Assembly: GCA_900753405.1 (NCBI GenBank)
Contig: CAADYZ010000012.1
Location: 71,443-135,442 of the forward strand
Source: Campylobacteraceae bacterium
GTDB lineage: Bacteria; Campylobacterota; Campylobacteria; Campylobacterales; Campylobacteraceae
DNA: 64,000 bases
Direction of reading: 5' to 3'
The notes under the pieces were generated by a model that was not told the origin of the DNA, did no database searches, and saw only the letters and a list, made by a program, of their open reading frames with translations. The translations under genes were made by a program, and so were the position numbers. Positions 45,860-55,974 of the stretch are shown piece after piece; within the stretch, counting starts at the first letter, position 1; every line of letters begins with the position of its first letter.

Positions 45860-47284
45860 TTATTTCACTGATGAGTTTGTGGCGTTTTGAGTAGCCTCTG
45901 ACTCAAACCCGCCGCCAAACGCCTTAAAGACGCCGATCGCACTTGTGGCGACTGCTAGTTTTGTGCTAGCGAGGCTGAGATGGACGCTTAAAAACTGCCT
46001 TTGAGCGTCCAAGAAGTCAAGGTGAGTCGCCGCACCCGCGTTGTAGCGCGACTTTGTGAGGTTGTAAATTCGCTCAACGCTAGCAAAATAATCCTCCATT
46101 GCTCTCTCTTTTGCAAGAGCGTTTTTTCTCGTCACCAAAGCTGTATGCACCTCGCTAAATGCGTTTTTCACCACTTGTTGGTAGTTCAAAAACGCGGCGT
46201 TTTGAGAAAGCTCGGCTAACTCTACGCCGTTGTAGGTCTTGCCCCAGTCAAGCAGCGGCATCGCAGCACTCGCCGCACCACTCCACGCCACTGCGTTGCT
46301 TTTAAAGAGGTTGCCAAGCTCCATACTCTCAAAGCCAAAAAGTCCCGTCAAACTTAGGCGAGGAAGCCAGTTTGCCCGCGCGACACCAGTTAGGGCGTTG
46401 CTTGCTTTGAGCGTTTGCAAAGCAGAAGCAACATCCGCGCGTTTTTGCAAAATGTCTGCTGAAAGTCCGCTTGGGACCTCAGGCGACTTTGCGATGCGTT
46501 TTGCGACCTTTACATCTGCATTTAAAATCTCATCCAAACTCGCCCCAACAAGCACGGCTAGCGCGCTTGCGGCACTGCTTTTTGCCGTTTGCACATCCAG
46601 CAGCTGAACCTTCGCGCTATCCACACTTGCCTTTGCTTGCAGCGCCACAACTTCGTTGATCGCCCCTGCGCGGCGTTGGTTTTGTCTGTAAGCGTAAGTG
46701 CTTTCGTAAGTTGTCAGCGTCTTTTTCAAAATCTCCTCTTGCTCGCCTAACATCACAAGGTTAAAATACGCCTCCGCAACGCCAGCTGCGATGCTAACTT
46801 TTGCCCCTTCGTAGTCATAAACCGACCCCGCAAAAGTCTCCTTTTTTGCCGCGACTGAGTTTCGCACGCGCCCCCAAAGATCGACCTCGTAACTTAACAC
46901 CGCACTTAGGCTAAATGCGTTGCCGATTGCACTTCCGCCGCTTCTTAACCCAGTTGCACTTTGCGCGCTAGTTTTTGCTCGCGCGCCACTTCCTTGCAGG
47001 TTGAAGTTTGGCAAGTAGTCTGCTTTTGCGATGTTTAGGTTGATGCGCGCGATGTCAAGGTTGTTTAGCGCAATTGCCAAATTCGAATTTGACTTAAACG
47101 CGCGCTCAATTAGCTCGTTTAGGTTCTCGTCTTTAAACTCTTTCCACCACTCTTTGCTAACCTGCGTTGCGTTGGTTTGTGCTTTAAACTCCATTTTCAC
47201 TTCTGGCATCGGCGTTCGCCACACGCTCGTACAACCGCTGAGAATCACCGCTGCACTAAGCGTGGTTAGAAGAAATTTATTCAT
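45860..47284 (-). CDS. cmeC: RND efflux outer-membrane channel CmeC
   Basis: TolC/OprM-type outer-membrane lipoprotein of the multidrug pump. Lipoprotein signal with lipobox ILSGC, two repeated helical-hairpin/beta segments (ELIERAFKSNSNLAIALNNLD, SYEVDLWGRVRNSVAAKKE, then RPDV-like KRADVASALQTLKASNA). The ATG at 47284 has AGGAG upstream and overlaps the cmeB stop by eight bases. 474 residues. Confidence 0.93.
   Translation of the reverse strand: MNKFLLTTLSAAVILSGCTSVWRTPMPEVKMEFKAQTNATQVSKEWWKEFKDENLNELIERAFKSNSNLAIALNNLDIARINLNIAKADYLPNFNLQGSGARAKTSAQSATGLRSGGSAIGNAFSLSAVLSYEVDLWGRVRNSVAAKKETFAGSVYDYEGAKVSIAAGVAEAYFNLVMLGEQEEILKKTLTTYESTYAYRQNQRRAGAINEVVALQAKASVDSAKVQLLDVQTAKSSAASALAVLVGASLDEILNADVKVAKRIAKSPEVPSGLSADILQKRADVASALQTLKASNALTGVARANWLPRLSLTGLFGFESMELGNLFKSNAVAWSGAASAAMPLLDWGKTYNGVELAELSQNAAFLNYQQVVKNAFSEVHTALVTRKNALAKERAMEDYFASVERIYNLTKSRYNAGAATHLDFLDAQRQFLSVHLSLASTKLAVATSAIGVFKAFGGGFESEATQNATNSSVK
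47075..47093. repeat. Palindromic-core element inside cmeC
   Basis: TTGCCAAATTCGAATTTGAC, read on the minus strand as KSNSNLA, in the position where OprM-type proteins have a similar Asn-rich turn. It could be a family residue pattern rather than an acquired copy. Confidence 0.6.
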
Positions 47285-50200
47285 TCTCACTCCTTTGAGG
47301 TAGTTTGCCTCGTTTTTTATCAAGCCATTCGTTAAACCGCTCTAACAAGCAGAAGAAGACTGGCACAAAGAAAATTGCCAGCGTTGAAGCAGCGATCATC
47401 CCGCCGACAACGCCTGTTGCGATCGCGTGGCGTGAGCCCGCGCCTGCGCCCGTTGCAAACATCATCGGTAAGACGCCGAGGATGAAGGCAAGACTTGTCA
47501 TTACGATCGGTCTAAAACGCATTTTTGCAGCACTGATCGCGGCGGTGACGATGCTTTTGCGGTTTTGTAAATGCTCTTGCATCGCAAACTCGACGATCAA
47601 AATCGCATTTTTCGCCGCCAAACCGATGAGCAACAAAAGTCCGATTTGGAAGTAGATGTCGTTGTTTAAGCCGCGCGCCCAAGTAAATAAAAGCGAACCA
47701 AAAACGCTAAATGGCACGGCGGTTACGATTGCTAGTGGCATCAACCACCTCTCATATTGCGCTGCTAAGATCAAAAACACGAACACAAGCCCATAAACAA
47801 AGGCGATCGCCCCTTTTCCGCTTGAATTGATCTCTTGATAAGCCGTGCCGCTCCAACCTAAGTCATAACCCGTTGGTAAGACCTCTTTTACAACCTCTTG
47901 CATCGCCTTGATCGCATCTCCGCTCGTGTAACCATCTGCTGGCTCACCCATAATCTTCGCTGCTGGGAAGGCGTTGAAGCGATTGACAATGTCTGCGCCA
48001 AGCGAACGCGAAAGCGTTGCGACAGACGAAAGCGGGATCATCTCGCCCGCTGCGTTGCGCGCGTAAATTCCGCTTAAATCCTCAGGCGAGTTGCGGTAAG
48101 GCGCGTCCGCGCGGACATTTACTTGAAACGACTTGCCAAGCAGGTTGATGTCATTGACATATTTTGTGCCAATGGTCGCACTAAGAGTTGAGAAGACATC
48201 GCTTAGCGAAAGCCCTAACATCTTCACTTTTTCACGATCTACGCGGATGTTGTATTGCGGGAAGTTTGTCTCCAAAGTTGTCCGCACCATTTTTAACGCA
48301 GGATGCGCGTTTGCCTTTGCGACAAGCTCGTGCATATCCGCTTCGATCTGCTCGTAGTTTTTGCCCTCGACATTCATCGCATACACCTCAAAACCACCCG
48401 TCATCGAAAGTCCCATAATCGGCGGTGGCGTCACGACATAAGTCATCGAGTCGCGGTCGGTCATATACAAAATTCCGTTAAACTTAGTTGCTAAATCCGA
48501 ATTTGAGCTTTTTTCCCCAACTCTCTCTTTCCAGTCTTTGAGGTCAAAAAAGAGCATCGCCGCATTCTCGCGCAAGCTGCCCGCAAGCATATCATACCCA
48601 GCCATCCCTGCGACTACATTTACATTTGGGTCGCTTTTTGCAACTGAGGTGATGTATTTGATGTCTTTTAAAGTCCTCTCAGCCGTTGCAGCAGGCGGAA
48701 GATTTACGATTGCCATCACCGCGCCTTTGTCTTCATTTGGCACAAGTCCGCTTGGCACAGCCTTAAACAAGCCGATCATACACACAATAACCGCCGCGAC
48801 ACAAAGCAGGCTTGGGATGATGTGTTTTAAAACTTTTGTCACGCCAGCACCATAAAGCCTTGTTGAGAGCTCGAAAAAGTCGTTGAATTTTTGGATAAAC
48901 CAAAATGGTTTTGTGTGCTCTTTTTTTAGCATCAACGCACAAAGCGCAGGCGTGAGCGTGAGAGCGACAAAGCCTGAGATACAAACGGAGATGACAAGTG
49001 TGATGGCAAATTGCCTTTGGATGACGCCGACAAAACCCTCCATAAACGCGACTGGGATGAAGACGGCTGAAAGCACAAGGACGATGGAAATGACTGGCGC
49101 CATAATCTCATTCATCGCCTCTTCGGTCGCTTGTTTTACGCTGAAATGTGGGTTGGCTCGCAAGACACGCTCGACATTTTCGATGACGATAATCGCGTCA
49201 TCAACAACAATGCCGATGGCTAGCACAAGTCCAAAAAGTGTGATGAGGTTGATCGAAAACCCAGCGACATAAAGCCCGCCAAACGCACCTAAAATCGACA
49301 CTGGCACGGCGATCATCGGGATGATTGTCGAGCGGATGCTGCCTAAGAAGAGATAGACGATGAGCATTACAAGTAAAATCGCCTCAACAAAAGTTTTAAC
49401 AACCTCTTTAACTGAGGCTTTGATGAATTTTGTTGTGTCGTAAGCTACTGAGTAGGTTAAAGTCCCAGGAAATCGCTCCTTTAACTCCTCCATTTTAGCA
49501 TTCACGCGCTCAACGGTCGCAAGCGCGTTCGCGCCATTTTGCATTAAGATCATAATCGGGATCATCGAATGCCCCTCAAACTCGCCGTGGAAGCTGTAAG
49601 TTTGCGCGCCAAGCTCGATCCTAGCGACATCTTTTAGGCGCAAGAAGTTTTGCTCTTTGACGCGGATGACGATGTTCTCAAAGTCCGCAACCGTCTTTAA
49701 CTTGCTCTCGCTTTTGATCGCATACACAAACGGCACGCCGTCCTCCATCGGCTTTTCGCCGATCTTTCCTGCTGGATACTGGTTGTTTTGTTCGCTGATC
49801 GCGGCGGTGATGTCCGTTGCGGTTACGCCGAATTTATGCATCGCGTCAGGGTTTAACCAAACGCGCATTGAGTAGTCTTTGCTGCCGATGGCGATGGCAT
49901 TTCCAACACCTTCAACCCGTTTTAGACTATCAACAATGTTAATCGAAGCGTAGTTATACATCTCAACGCTGTCGGTCGCCTCTTCTTTGTCGTAAAAGGC
50001 GATCATTTCAAGCATATCACCGCTGCGGTCATAAACGCTAATGCCGACTTGTTGCACCTCAGTTGGCAAGCGGCGTTGGGCGATCGAGACGCGGTTATTC
50101 ACATTTGTCCTCGCAACCTGCGGGTCTGTGCCGATCTTGAAGTAGATGTTTAGCGTCATCTGCCCCGCGCTACTTGAAGTGCTGTCCATATAAATCATAT

Positions 50201-50423
50201 CCTCAACGCCGTTGATCGCATTTTCAAGAATTGTCGCAACCGAATTTGCGATAGTCTCGGCGTCCGCACCAGAGTAAGAAGCGCTTACTACAACTTGCGG
50301 CGGCGTGAGTTGGGGATATTCCTCAACTGGGGCGTTTTTTAGCCCTAAAATTCCCGCAATTACGATGATGATCGAGATCACGCACGCAAAAACAGGACGA
50401 TTAATGAAAAATTTTGAAAACAT
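47277..50423 (-). CDS. cmeB: RND multidrug efflux transporter CmeB
   Basis: Inner-membrane proton/drug antiporter of the HAE1 family, 1048 residues. It has twelve membrane segments in two halves, porter domains, the TM4 proton-relay DD (GIVVDDAIIVIENVER) and the C-terminal GLAAKNAILIVEFA. Middle gene of cmeABC, the main drug and bile-salt pump of campylobacters. Confidence 0.96.
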   Translation of the reverse strand: MFSKFFINRPVFACVISIIIVIAGILGLKNAPVEEYPQLTPPQVVVSASYSGADAETIANSVATILENAINGVEDMIYMDSTSSSAGQMTLNIYFKIGTDPQVARTNVNNRVSIAQRRLPTEVQQVGISVYDRSGDMLEMIAFYDKEEATDSVEMYNYASINIVDSLKRVEGVGNAIAIGSKDYSMRVWLNPDAMHKFGVTATDITAAISEQNNQYPAGKIGEKPMEDGVPFVYAIKSESKLKTVADFENIVIRVKEQNFLRLKDVARIELGAQTYSFHGEFEGHSMIPIMILMQNGANALATVERVNAKMEELKERFPGTLTYSVAYDTTKFIKASVKEVVKTFVEAILLVMLIVYLFLGSIRSTIIPMIAVPVSILGAFGGLYVAGFSINLITLFGLVLAIGIVVDDAIIVIENVERVLRANPHFSVKQATEEAMNEIMAPVISIVLVLSAVFIPVAFMEGFVGVIQRQFAITLVISVCISGFVALTLTPALCALMLKKEHTKPFWFIQKFNDFFELSTRLYGAGVTKVLKHIIPSLLCVAAVIVCMIGLFKAVPSGLVPNEDKGAVMAIVNLPPAATAERTLKDIKYITSVAKSDPNVNVVAGMAGYDMLAGSLRENAAMLFFDLKDWKERVGEKSSNSDLATKFNGILYMTDRDSMTYVVTPPPIMGLSMTGGFEVYAMNVEGKNYEQIEADMHELVAKANAHPALKMVRTTLETNFPQYNIRVDREKVKMLGLSLSDVFSTLSATIGTKYVNDINLLGKSFQVNVRADAPYRNSPEDLSGIYARNAAGEMIPLSSVATLSRSLGADIVNRFNAFPAAKIMGEPADGYTSGDAIKAMQEVVKEVLPTGYDLGWSGTAYQEINSSGKGAIAFVYGLVFVFLILAAQYERWLMPLAIVTAVPFSVFGSLLFTWARGLNNDIYFQIGLLLLIGLAAKNAILIVEFAMQEHLQNRKSIVTAAISAAKMRFRPIVMTSLAFILGVLPMMFATGAGAGSRHAIATGVVGGMIAASTLAIFFVPVFFCLLERFNEWLDKKRGKLPQRSENE

Positions 50424-50447
50424 TTTTTTCCTTTAACTCCAACTAAA

Positions 50448-50467
50448 TTTGTCAAAACCGAATTTGA
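50448..50467 (-). repeat. Dispersed element abutting the cmeA stop
   Basis: On the minus strand TAG is followed at once by TCAAATTCGGTTTTGACAAA, occupying half of the gap to cmeB. Confidence 0.9.
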
Positions 50468-51631
50468 CTATTTTGCTTCGGTTTTTTCTTTTTCTGCCTT
50501 CTCTTTTGCCATTTTTGCCAAGTCTTGCGCACTCATCTCAAACGGCACGGGATTAACCTGCTGTCCAACGCGGATCTTTTTAAAGTTGTCCATTACGATC
50601 ATATCTCCGTCATTTAACCCTTGCGAGACGACTGCGTTAATGGCGTCTTGTGCGGCGATTTTGATCACCCGTTTTTCGATCTTGCGCTCTTTGTTGATGA
50701 CATAAACATAAGGGTTGCTGATGTCTTGTAAGATGGCGATTTGCGGAATTTCAAAGCCGTTTTTTTGCACAAATCCGTGTGTTGTCACAACTGCAAAACT
50801 CCCCGTTCTCAACACGAAATTTGGGTTGTTAAATTTGGCTTTTGCCGCCGCGGTTGCGCTTTTTTCGTCAAAGACATTGTCGATGAATTCAAGTGTTCCG
50901 TTAAACTCTTGGTTGCCGATTTTAAGCGTCACTAGCGAGTTTAGCTGCTCCCACGCTCCGTTTTGCATATTCTCGTCAATCGTCAGCTTCTGCGTGTCGC
51001 TGATGGCAAATTTTGCGTAAATTGGGTCAAGTTGCGTGAGCCTAACGAGCGCTCCGTCACTTGGAGAGACATAACTCCCCACGCTCTTTTGAGTGTCTGC
51101 GACAACGCCGTCAAACGGCGCGGTAACCTCCGCGTAACTTAGGTCGATCTCAGCGTTTGTAAGGCTGGCCTTTGCTTGCGCGACATTTGCCCTAGCACTC
51201 TCGTATTTTGCCGTAGCAGCGTCAAATTCGCTTTGAGAGAGCGCTTTTTTCTTAAACAAATTTAGCGAGCGTTTGTAGTCGGCTTCGGCGTTTTTGTAAG
51301 AAGCCTGAGTCGCCCTTAAATTCGCCGCCGCGACATCATACGCCGCTTTGTATTTTGCCTTGTCGATGGCGTAAAGTTTGTCGCCTTTTTTCACGCTTTG
51401 TCCCGCTTTGAAAAACTGCTCTTCGATCGTGCCTGTAACCTTTGCTCGCACGACCACATCCAGCTCGCTGACGATTTGCGCGCTAAAACTCATCTTAATC
51501 GGCACATCCTTCATCTGCGCAACCATCATCCCAACAGGCAGTGTTGGCGTTTGTTTTTGCACGACCTCGTCTTTACAACCAACCAAAATCATCATCGCAC
51601 AAAATAGCGCGCTAAGTTTGATTTTTGACAT
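50468..51631 (-). CDS. cmeA: RND efflux periplasmic adaptor CmeA
   Basis: Membrane-fusion lipoprotein linking CmeB to CmeC. Lipobox LVGC, beta-barrel and lipoyl halves (VVRAKVTGTIEEQFFKAGQSVKKGD, then YAEVTAPFDGVVADTQKSVGSYV), with a coiled hairpin between. 387 residues. First gene of the operon. In C. jejuni cmeR, a TetR repressor, lies just upstream; here map is upstream and no regulator is seen. Confidence 0.95.
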   Translation of the reverse strand: MSKIKLSALFCAMMILVGCKDEVVQKQTPTLPVGMMVAQMKDVPIKMSFSAQIVSELDVVVRAKVTGTIEEQFFKAGQSVKKGDKLYAIDKAKYKAAYDVAAANLRATQASYKNAEADYKRSLNLFKKKALSQSEFDAATAKYESARANVAQAKASLTNAEIDLSYAEVTAPFDGVVADTQKSVGSYVSPSDGALVRLTQLDPIYAKFAISDTQKLTIDENMQNGAWEQLNSLVTLKIGNQEFNGTLEFIDNVFDEKSATAAAKAKFNNPNFVLRTGSFAVVTTHGFVQKNGFEIPQIAILQDISNPYVYVINKERKIEKRVIKIAAQDAINAVVSQGLNDGDMIVMDNFKKIRVGQQVNPVPFEMSAQDLAKMAKEKAEKEKTEAK

Positions 51632-51748
51632 CTGTATCCTTTTTGTAAAATTTTGTAATTTGGATTACACAAAAAGCGATTTTAACACTTTTTTGTTAAT
51701 AAAAGATTAAACAACACAATAAATTTGTAATATTTTCACTAATTGCCG

Positions 51749-51770
51749 CCGCCAAATTCGAATTTGGCGG
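51749..51770. terminator. Perfect 22-bp palindrome after map
   Basis: CCGCCAAATTC and GAATTTGGCGG; centred on the element core, five bases past the map stop (minus strand). Confidence 0.7.
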
Positions 51771-51775
51771 GTTTG

Positions 51776-52534
51776 TTAAATGGCGCTTAAAACAACTGGC
51801 TTTGAGTTGATGATCGCGATGCAGTTTTCGTAATGACTCGTGCGGAGTCCATCCTCGCTTCTAACCGCCCAGCCGTCTTTGTCGATGCGTGGGCGCGGGC
51901 TTTTTTGGCAGATCATCGGTTCGATGCAAAAGACCATTCCTTCGCGGATTTTTGGACCGCTTTTTGCGTTTTGGTAGTGAAAATAATTTGGAATTTCAGG
52001 CTCTTCGTGCGGCTTTCTGCCGATGCCGTGTCCGCAAAAATCTTCAAGCGCGGCGTAGCCTTTGCTTGTGATGAAATCGCCAATTTTTGCGCTCAGCTCT
52101 TTAAAATGCATTCCAACTCGAATTTGGCTTAATGCAAAGTCAAATGCGTCTTTTGCAACGCCGATTAACGCCTCATCTTCTTTTGAGATTTCGCCAACGC
52201 CGTAAGTCCTTGCGCTGTCACCAAAAAAGCCGCCTAAATTCGCACCCAAATCCACGCTGACGATGTCGCCGTTTTGGAGTTTGTAGTCGCTTGGGATGCC
52301 GTGGATGACGACTTCATTAACGCTAATGCAAGCGGTGTTTGGAAAGCCGTAAAGCCCTTTAAACGCGGGTTTTGCGCCACTTTTTAGGATCATCTCCTCG
52401 CACTTTGCGTCAATCTCTTTTAAGCTCATTTGCGGGGCGATGAAGCCGTTTAAAAACTCTAAAACCTCAGCGACAATTCGGTTTGCCGCGGCGATTTTTT
52501 CGATATCCTTTTTTTGGTAGATGTTAATCGACAT
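51776..52534 (-). CDS. map: Methionine aminopeptidase
   Basis: Removes the N-terminal methionine of new proteins; type I enzyme. Metal ligands in VDLGANLGGFFGDSAR (two Asp), GHGIGRKPHEEPEI (His), FCIEPMI (Glu) and the C-terminal ENCIAI (Glu). ATG 52534 follows AAAGGATTTTG; 252 residues. Confidence 0.96.
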   Translation of the reverse strand: MSINIYQKKDIEKIAAANRIVAEVLEFLNGFIAPQMSLKEIDAKCEEMILKSGAKPAFKGLYGFPNTACISVNEVVIHGIPSDYKLQNGDIVSVDLGANLGGFFGDSARTYGVGEISKEDEALIGVAKDAFDFALSQIRVGMHFKELSAKIGDFITSKGYAALEDFCGHGIGRKPHEEPEIPNYFHYQNAKSGPKIREGMVFCIEPMICQKSPRPRIDKDGWAVRSEDGLRTSHYENCIAIINSKPVVLSAI

Positions 52535-52550
52535 CAAAATCCTTTAATAA

Positions 52551-52571
52551 ATCAAATTCGGTTTTTGCAAT
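52551..52571 (+). repeat. Dispersed element between rlpA and map
   Basis: TCAAATTCGGTTTTTGCAA occupies most of the 43-base gap, seven bases after the rlpA stop. Confidence 0.85.
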
Positions 52572-52577
52572 TTAGCG

Positions 52578-53546
52578 TCAAAAGTCGCGCGACAAAAACG
52601 CGCCATTCACCCGCCCGCTCGCGACAAACTGCCTCGCTGCCGACTCACTCTCAAAGGTCACAAACACGCGATATAAATCCCCGCTGTAACGCTTGATGGC
52701 GGTGCTAAACGAGTTGAAGCGTTTTTGGTGCGCCCGCGCGCTGCCTTCGTCTCTAAACGAGCCGACTTGAACGCCAAATTTGCTATTTACCACCGCTTTT
52801 TGCGCAACGCTTGTCTCAACTGGCGTGGCTTGAATATTTTGCAAGGCGCTCACGGCTGGGTTTTGGGCGATGGTGATCGGTTTGTCGATGGCGTTTTGCT
52901 CGCTAGTTTGTGTCAAATTCGAATTTGACAAATTTTTTGCCTCGTGTGAAGCGGAGTTTTGCAAGGCGTAAATGTGCGTCTCATCCGCCGTTTTGCGTTG
53001 CGTGTAGGTCTGCACTGAGCTTTGAGTTAGCAGCTTCTCGCCGCCCTTTACTCGCACGATGCTAGGCTCGGCGTTTTTGGCGTTTGCGCTGTAAAAGCCA
53101 ACCACCGTTAGCCTCACGCGCGCCGTGCCGTATTTATGGACATCGAGCTTCTTTGCCGCCGCTTTTGAGAGGTCGATGATCCTCCCGCTGACAAACGGAC
53201 CGCGATCGTTAATCCTAACTTCGGCTTTCTTGCCGTTTTCTAGGTTTAAAACCTCGACAATTGTATTCATCGGCATTGTCTTGTGCGCTGCGGTGAGGCT
53301 GTGCATATCATACTTCTCGCCGTTGCTAGTCAGCCGTCCGTGAAAGTCAGGTCCATACCAACTTGCGATGCCGACTTCGGTTTGACCTTTGATGACATTT
53401 TGAGGCTGGTAGATCACGCCGCCGACCGTGTAAGTTTTCATCGTTGCGCGGTGCATTTGCTCGGTGTCGATCACCTTCACTGAGCATCCAGTAAGCAAGA
53501 GCAACACCGCCGCGAAAGTTAAATATTTCACACAACCAAAACGCAT
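52578..53546 (-). CDS. rlpA: RlpA-like septal lipoprotein with SPOR domain
   Basis: Lipoprotein (lipobox LLTGC, C21) with a double-psi barrel (GIASWYGPDFHGRLTSNGEKYDM, ... INDRGPFVSGRIIDLSKAA) as in lytic transglycosylase RlpA. A low-complexity linker with an element (LSNSNLTQ) follows, then a C-terminal SPOR domain (KFGVQVGSFRDEGSARAHQKRF) that binds denuded peptidoglycan at the septum. 322 residues. Follows map's upstream side on the minus strand. Confidence 0.92.
   Translation of the reverse strand: MRFGCVKYLTFAAVLLLLTGCSVKVIDTEQMHRATMKTYTVGGVIYQPQNVIKGQTEVGIASWYGPDFHGRLTSNGEKYDMHSLTAAHKTMPMNTIVEVLNLENGKKAEVRINDRGPFVSGRIIDLSKAAAKKLDVHKYGTARVRLTVVGFYSANAKNAEPSIVRVKGGEKLLTQSSVQTYTQRKTADETHIYALQNSASHEAKNLSNSNLTQTSEQNAIDKPITIAQNPAVSALQNIQATPVETSVAQKAVVNSKFGVQVGSFRDEGSARAHQKRFNSFSTAIKRYSGDLYRVFVTFESESAARQFVASGRVNGAFLSRDF
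52911..52932. repeat. Palindromic-core element inside rlpA
   Basis: TGTCAAATTCGAATTTGACA followed by AATT; a perfect palindrome of 20 bases, read as LSNSNLTQ in the linker between barrel and SPOR domain. Confidence 0.85.
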
Positions 53547-53617
53547 ATTAACTCCTTTAAGCGGGGCGATTTTACGAAAAAATCACTTTAAATTTGGTTA
53601 AATTCAAATTACTTTGC

Positions 53618-53623
53618 TAAAAT
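53618..53623 (+). promoter_or_regulatory. lepA promoter -10 box
   Basis: TAAAAT preceded by TTTGC, 31 bases before the lepA ATG. Confidence 0.45.
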
Positions 53624-53653
53624 CCTAGCTTCAACTTACATTTAGGACGCAAG

Positions 53654-55432
53654 ATGAGTCAAATTCGAAATTTCAGTATCATCGCCCACATCGACCACGG
53701 AAAAAGCACTTTGGCTGATAGACTAATTAGCGAATGCGGGGCGATTGACGCGCGGCAGATGAGTTCGCAGGTTATGGACACGATGGACATCGAAAAAGAA
53801 CGCGGAATTACCATCAAAGCCCAATCCGTCCGCCTAAACTACAAGGACTTCATCCTCAACCTCATCGACACTCCGGGGCATGTGGATTTTAGTTACGAAG
53901 TTAGCCGCTCTCTTGCAAGTTGCGAAGGGGCGTTGCTTGTTGTGGATGCGTCACAAGGCGTTGAAGCACAGACGATCGCCAATGTTTATATCGCGCTTGA
54001 AAATAACCTTGAAATCATCCCCGTCATCAACAAAATCGACCTTCCCTCAGCTGATCCTGCGCGAGTTAAAGAGGAGATCGAGCATATCATCGGGCTTGAT
54101 TGCAGCGAGGCGATCGAAGTTAGCGCAAAAAGCGGCGTTGGCATCGCCGAGCTTTTAGAGGCGATCGTCACGCGAATTCCTGCGCCAAAAACTCCGCTAA
54201 ACGAGCCGCTAAAAGCGCTCATTTACGACAGCTGGTTTGACAACTACTTAGGCGCGCTTGCGTTGGTGAGGGTTTATGAAGGCGAGATTAAGGTCGGTGA
54301 CGAGGTTTTGGTGATGGGCACTGGGCGGCGTCACGAGGTTTTGAATTTGATGTTCCCGCATCCGCTTTCACCTGTCAAAACCAAGAGTGTCAAAGCTGGT
54401 GAGATCGGCATTGTCGTTTTGGGCTTAAAAACGGTGAGTGATGTTCAAGTTGGGGATACGATCACGCATTTTGCAAAGCAAGCAAGCGAGCCGATCGCTG
54501 GTTTTGAGCAGGCAAAGCCATTTGTTTTTGCAGGGCTTTACCCGATCGAAACCGACAAATTCGAGGAGCTAAGAGACGCGCTTGAAAAGCTCAAACTCAA
54601 CGACAGCGCGATCAGCTACGAGCCTGAGACTAGCGCAGCGCTTGGCTTTGGCTTTCGCGTTGGGTTTTTAGGGCTTTTGCATATGGAGGTTGTAAAGGAG
54701 CGTTTGGAGCGTGAGTTTAACCTCGACTTGATCGCTACTGCGCCGACTGTTACTTACAAAATCAACCTCACAAATGGCGAAAAATGCGAAGTTCAAAACC
54801 CAAGCGAGCTTCCCGCGGTGAATAAAATCGCAGAGATTTTAGAGCCGTATGTCAAAGCAACGATCATCACCCCAAGCGAGTTTTTAGGCAACATCATCAC
54901 TCTTTTAAACTTGCGGCGAGGCGTGCAATGTAAAATGGACTACATCACGCCTGAGCGGGTTTTGCTTGAATACGAAATTCCGTTAAATGAGATCGTGATG
55001 GACTTTTACGACAAGCTAAAAAGTGCGACTAAGGGGTATGCTAGTTTTGACTACGAGCCGTGCGGTTACCGCGAGGGGGATTTGGTTCGGCTTGACATAA
55101 GGGTTGCGGGCGAGGCGGTGGATGCGTTAAGCATCATCGTCCCAAGCATCAAAGCTGAGAGCAGAGGGCGAGAGCTTGTAAAGGCGATGAAGGAGATCAT
55201 CCCGCGTCAGCTTTTTGAAGTGGCAGTTCAAGCGAGCATAGGCAGCAAGATCATCGCGCGCGAGACGGTCAAAAGCGTTGGGAAAAATGTCACCGCGAAG
55301 TGTTACGGCGGCGACATCACCCGTAAGCGAAAGCTGCTCGAAAAGCAAAAAGAGGGTAAGAAGAGGATGAAGGCGATCGGTAAGGTAAATCTTCCGCAAG
55401 AAGCCTTTTTGAGCGTGCTGAAAATCGACTAG
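53654..55432 (+). CDS. lepA: Elongation factor 4 (LepA)
   Basis: Translational GTPase thought to back-translocate or aid ribosome biogenesis. G1 [10 protein letters not shown]2/G3 RGITIKAQ and DTPGHVDF, G4 NKIDLPSAD, then EF-4-type domains with a C-terminal domain rich in basic residues ([20 protein letters not shown]). 592 residues, no element copy. Confidence 0.97.
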   Translation: MSQIRNFSIIAHIDHGKSTLADRLISECGAIDARQMSSQVMDTMDIEKERGITIKAQSVRLNYKDFILNLIDTPGHVDFSYEVSRSLASCEGALLVVDASQGVEAQTIANVYIALENNLEIIPVINKIDLPSADPARVKEEIEHIIGLDCSEAIEVSAKSGVGIAELLEAIVTRIPAPKTPLNEPLKALIYDSWFDNYLGALALVRVYEGEIKVGDEVLVMGTGRRHEVLNLMFPHPLSPVKTKSVKAGEIGIVVLGLKTVSDVQVGDTITHFAKQASEPIAGFEQAKPFVFAGLYPIETDKFEELRDALEKLKLNDSAISYEPETSAALGFGFRVGFLGLLHMEVVKERLEREFNLDLIATAPTVTYKINLTNGEKCEVQNPSELPAVNKIAEILEPYVKATIITPSEFLGNIITLLNLRRGVQCKMDYITPERVLLEYEIPLNEIVMDFYDKLKSATKGYASFDYEPCGYREGDLVRLDIRVAGEAVDALSIIVPSIKAESRGRELVKAMKEIIPRQLFEVAVQASIGSKIIARETVKSVGKNVTAKCYGGDITRKRKLLEKQKEGKKRMKAIGKVNLPQEAFLSVLKID

Positions 55433-55458
55433 TCAAATTCAAATTTGGTTTTTGCAAA
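55433..55458 (+). repeat. Dispersed element abutting the lepA stop
   Basis: TAG followed directly by TCAAATTCAAATTTGGTTTT and TGCAA, a copy whose TCAAATT core is partly duplicated. Confidence 0.8.
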
Positions 55459-55467
55459 GGAGTGAGA

Positions 55468-55974
55468 TTGCAAGAGATTAAACGAAGTGGAGTTTTGGGC
55501 GTTGGGCTTATGGCGTTTGGGGCGTTGGTGTTTGGAAGGCTGCCGACTTTGTTCGTCTTTGTGATGTTCATCGGCGGGCTTTGGCAGGTGTTGAAAGCGG
55601 CGGATTTATACGCTAAGGCGACTGGCTCGCTAGCGTTGATCCGCTCGTGTGTTTGGGGGCTTGGCGCGCTTGTTGTCGCAAGCGTGTGCTGCATCATCGC
55701 CATCTCAACTAGCACAAACAGCTGGTGGATGGCAGCTAGCGTTGCGTTTTTGGTGTGTGGGCTGTTTTTTTGCGCGGTCGGTGTTTTGCTTTGGCAGCTA
55801 AGCGGTTTTGTGGGCTTCTTTGTCGGCTCGGTTTTGCTTTGTGCGGTGGCGGGGCTTTTTGGCGGATTGCTTCAAGACGCAAGCAGTCTGCTTTACGCCG
55901 TTTTTACGCTTTTAGGCTTTGGGCTTCACGCGTGGGGCTGGTGGAAAATCGCCCCCCAAAAGGCGGAAAAATGA
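55468..55974 (+). CDS. Small multi-span membrane protein, unknown function
   Basis: 168 residues with about five hydrophobic segments (for example GVLGVGLMAFGALVFGRL, LFVFVMFIGGLW, ALVVASVCCIIAIS, FVGFFVGSVLLCAVAGLFGG). I recognise no family. The TTG at 55468 is five bases after AAAGGAG; the GTG at 55462 is too close. Its TGA overlaps the thiE ATG (ATGA), so it may act with thiamine synthesis only by linkage. Confidence 0.6.
   Translation: MQEIKRSGVLGVGLMAFGALVFGRLPTLFVFVMFIGGLWQVLKAADLYAKATGSLALIRSCVWGLGALVVASVCCIIAISTSTNSWWMAASVAFLVCGLFFCAVGVLLWQLSGFVGFFVGSVLLCAVAGLFGGLLQDASSLLYAVFTLLGFGLHAWGWWKIAPQKAEK

Noticed and set aside
55755..55970. Long N-terminal extension of thiE
   Set aside because: It is an out-of-frame reading of the upstream membrane protein; thiE starts at 55971 at an ATGA overlap.
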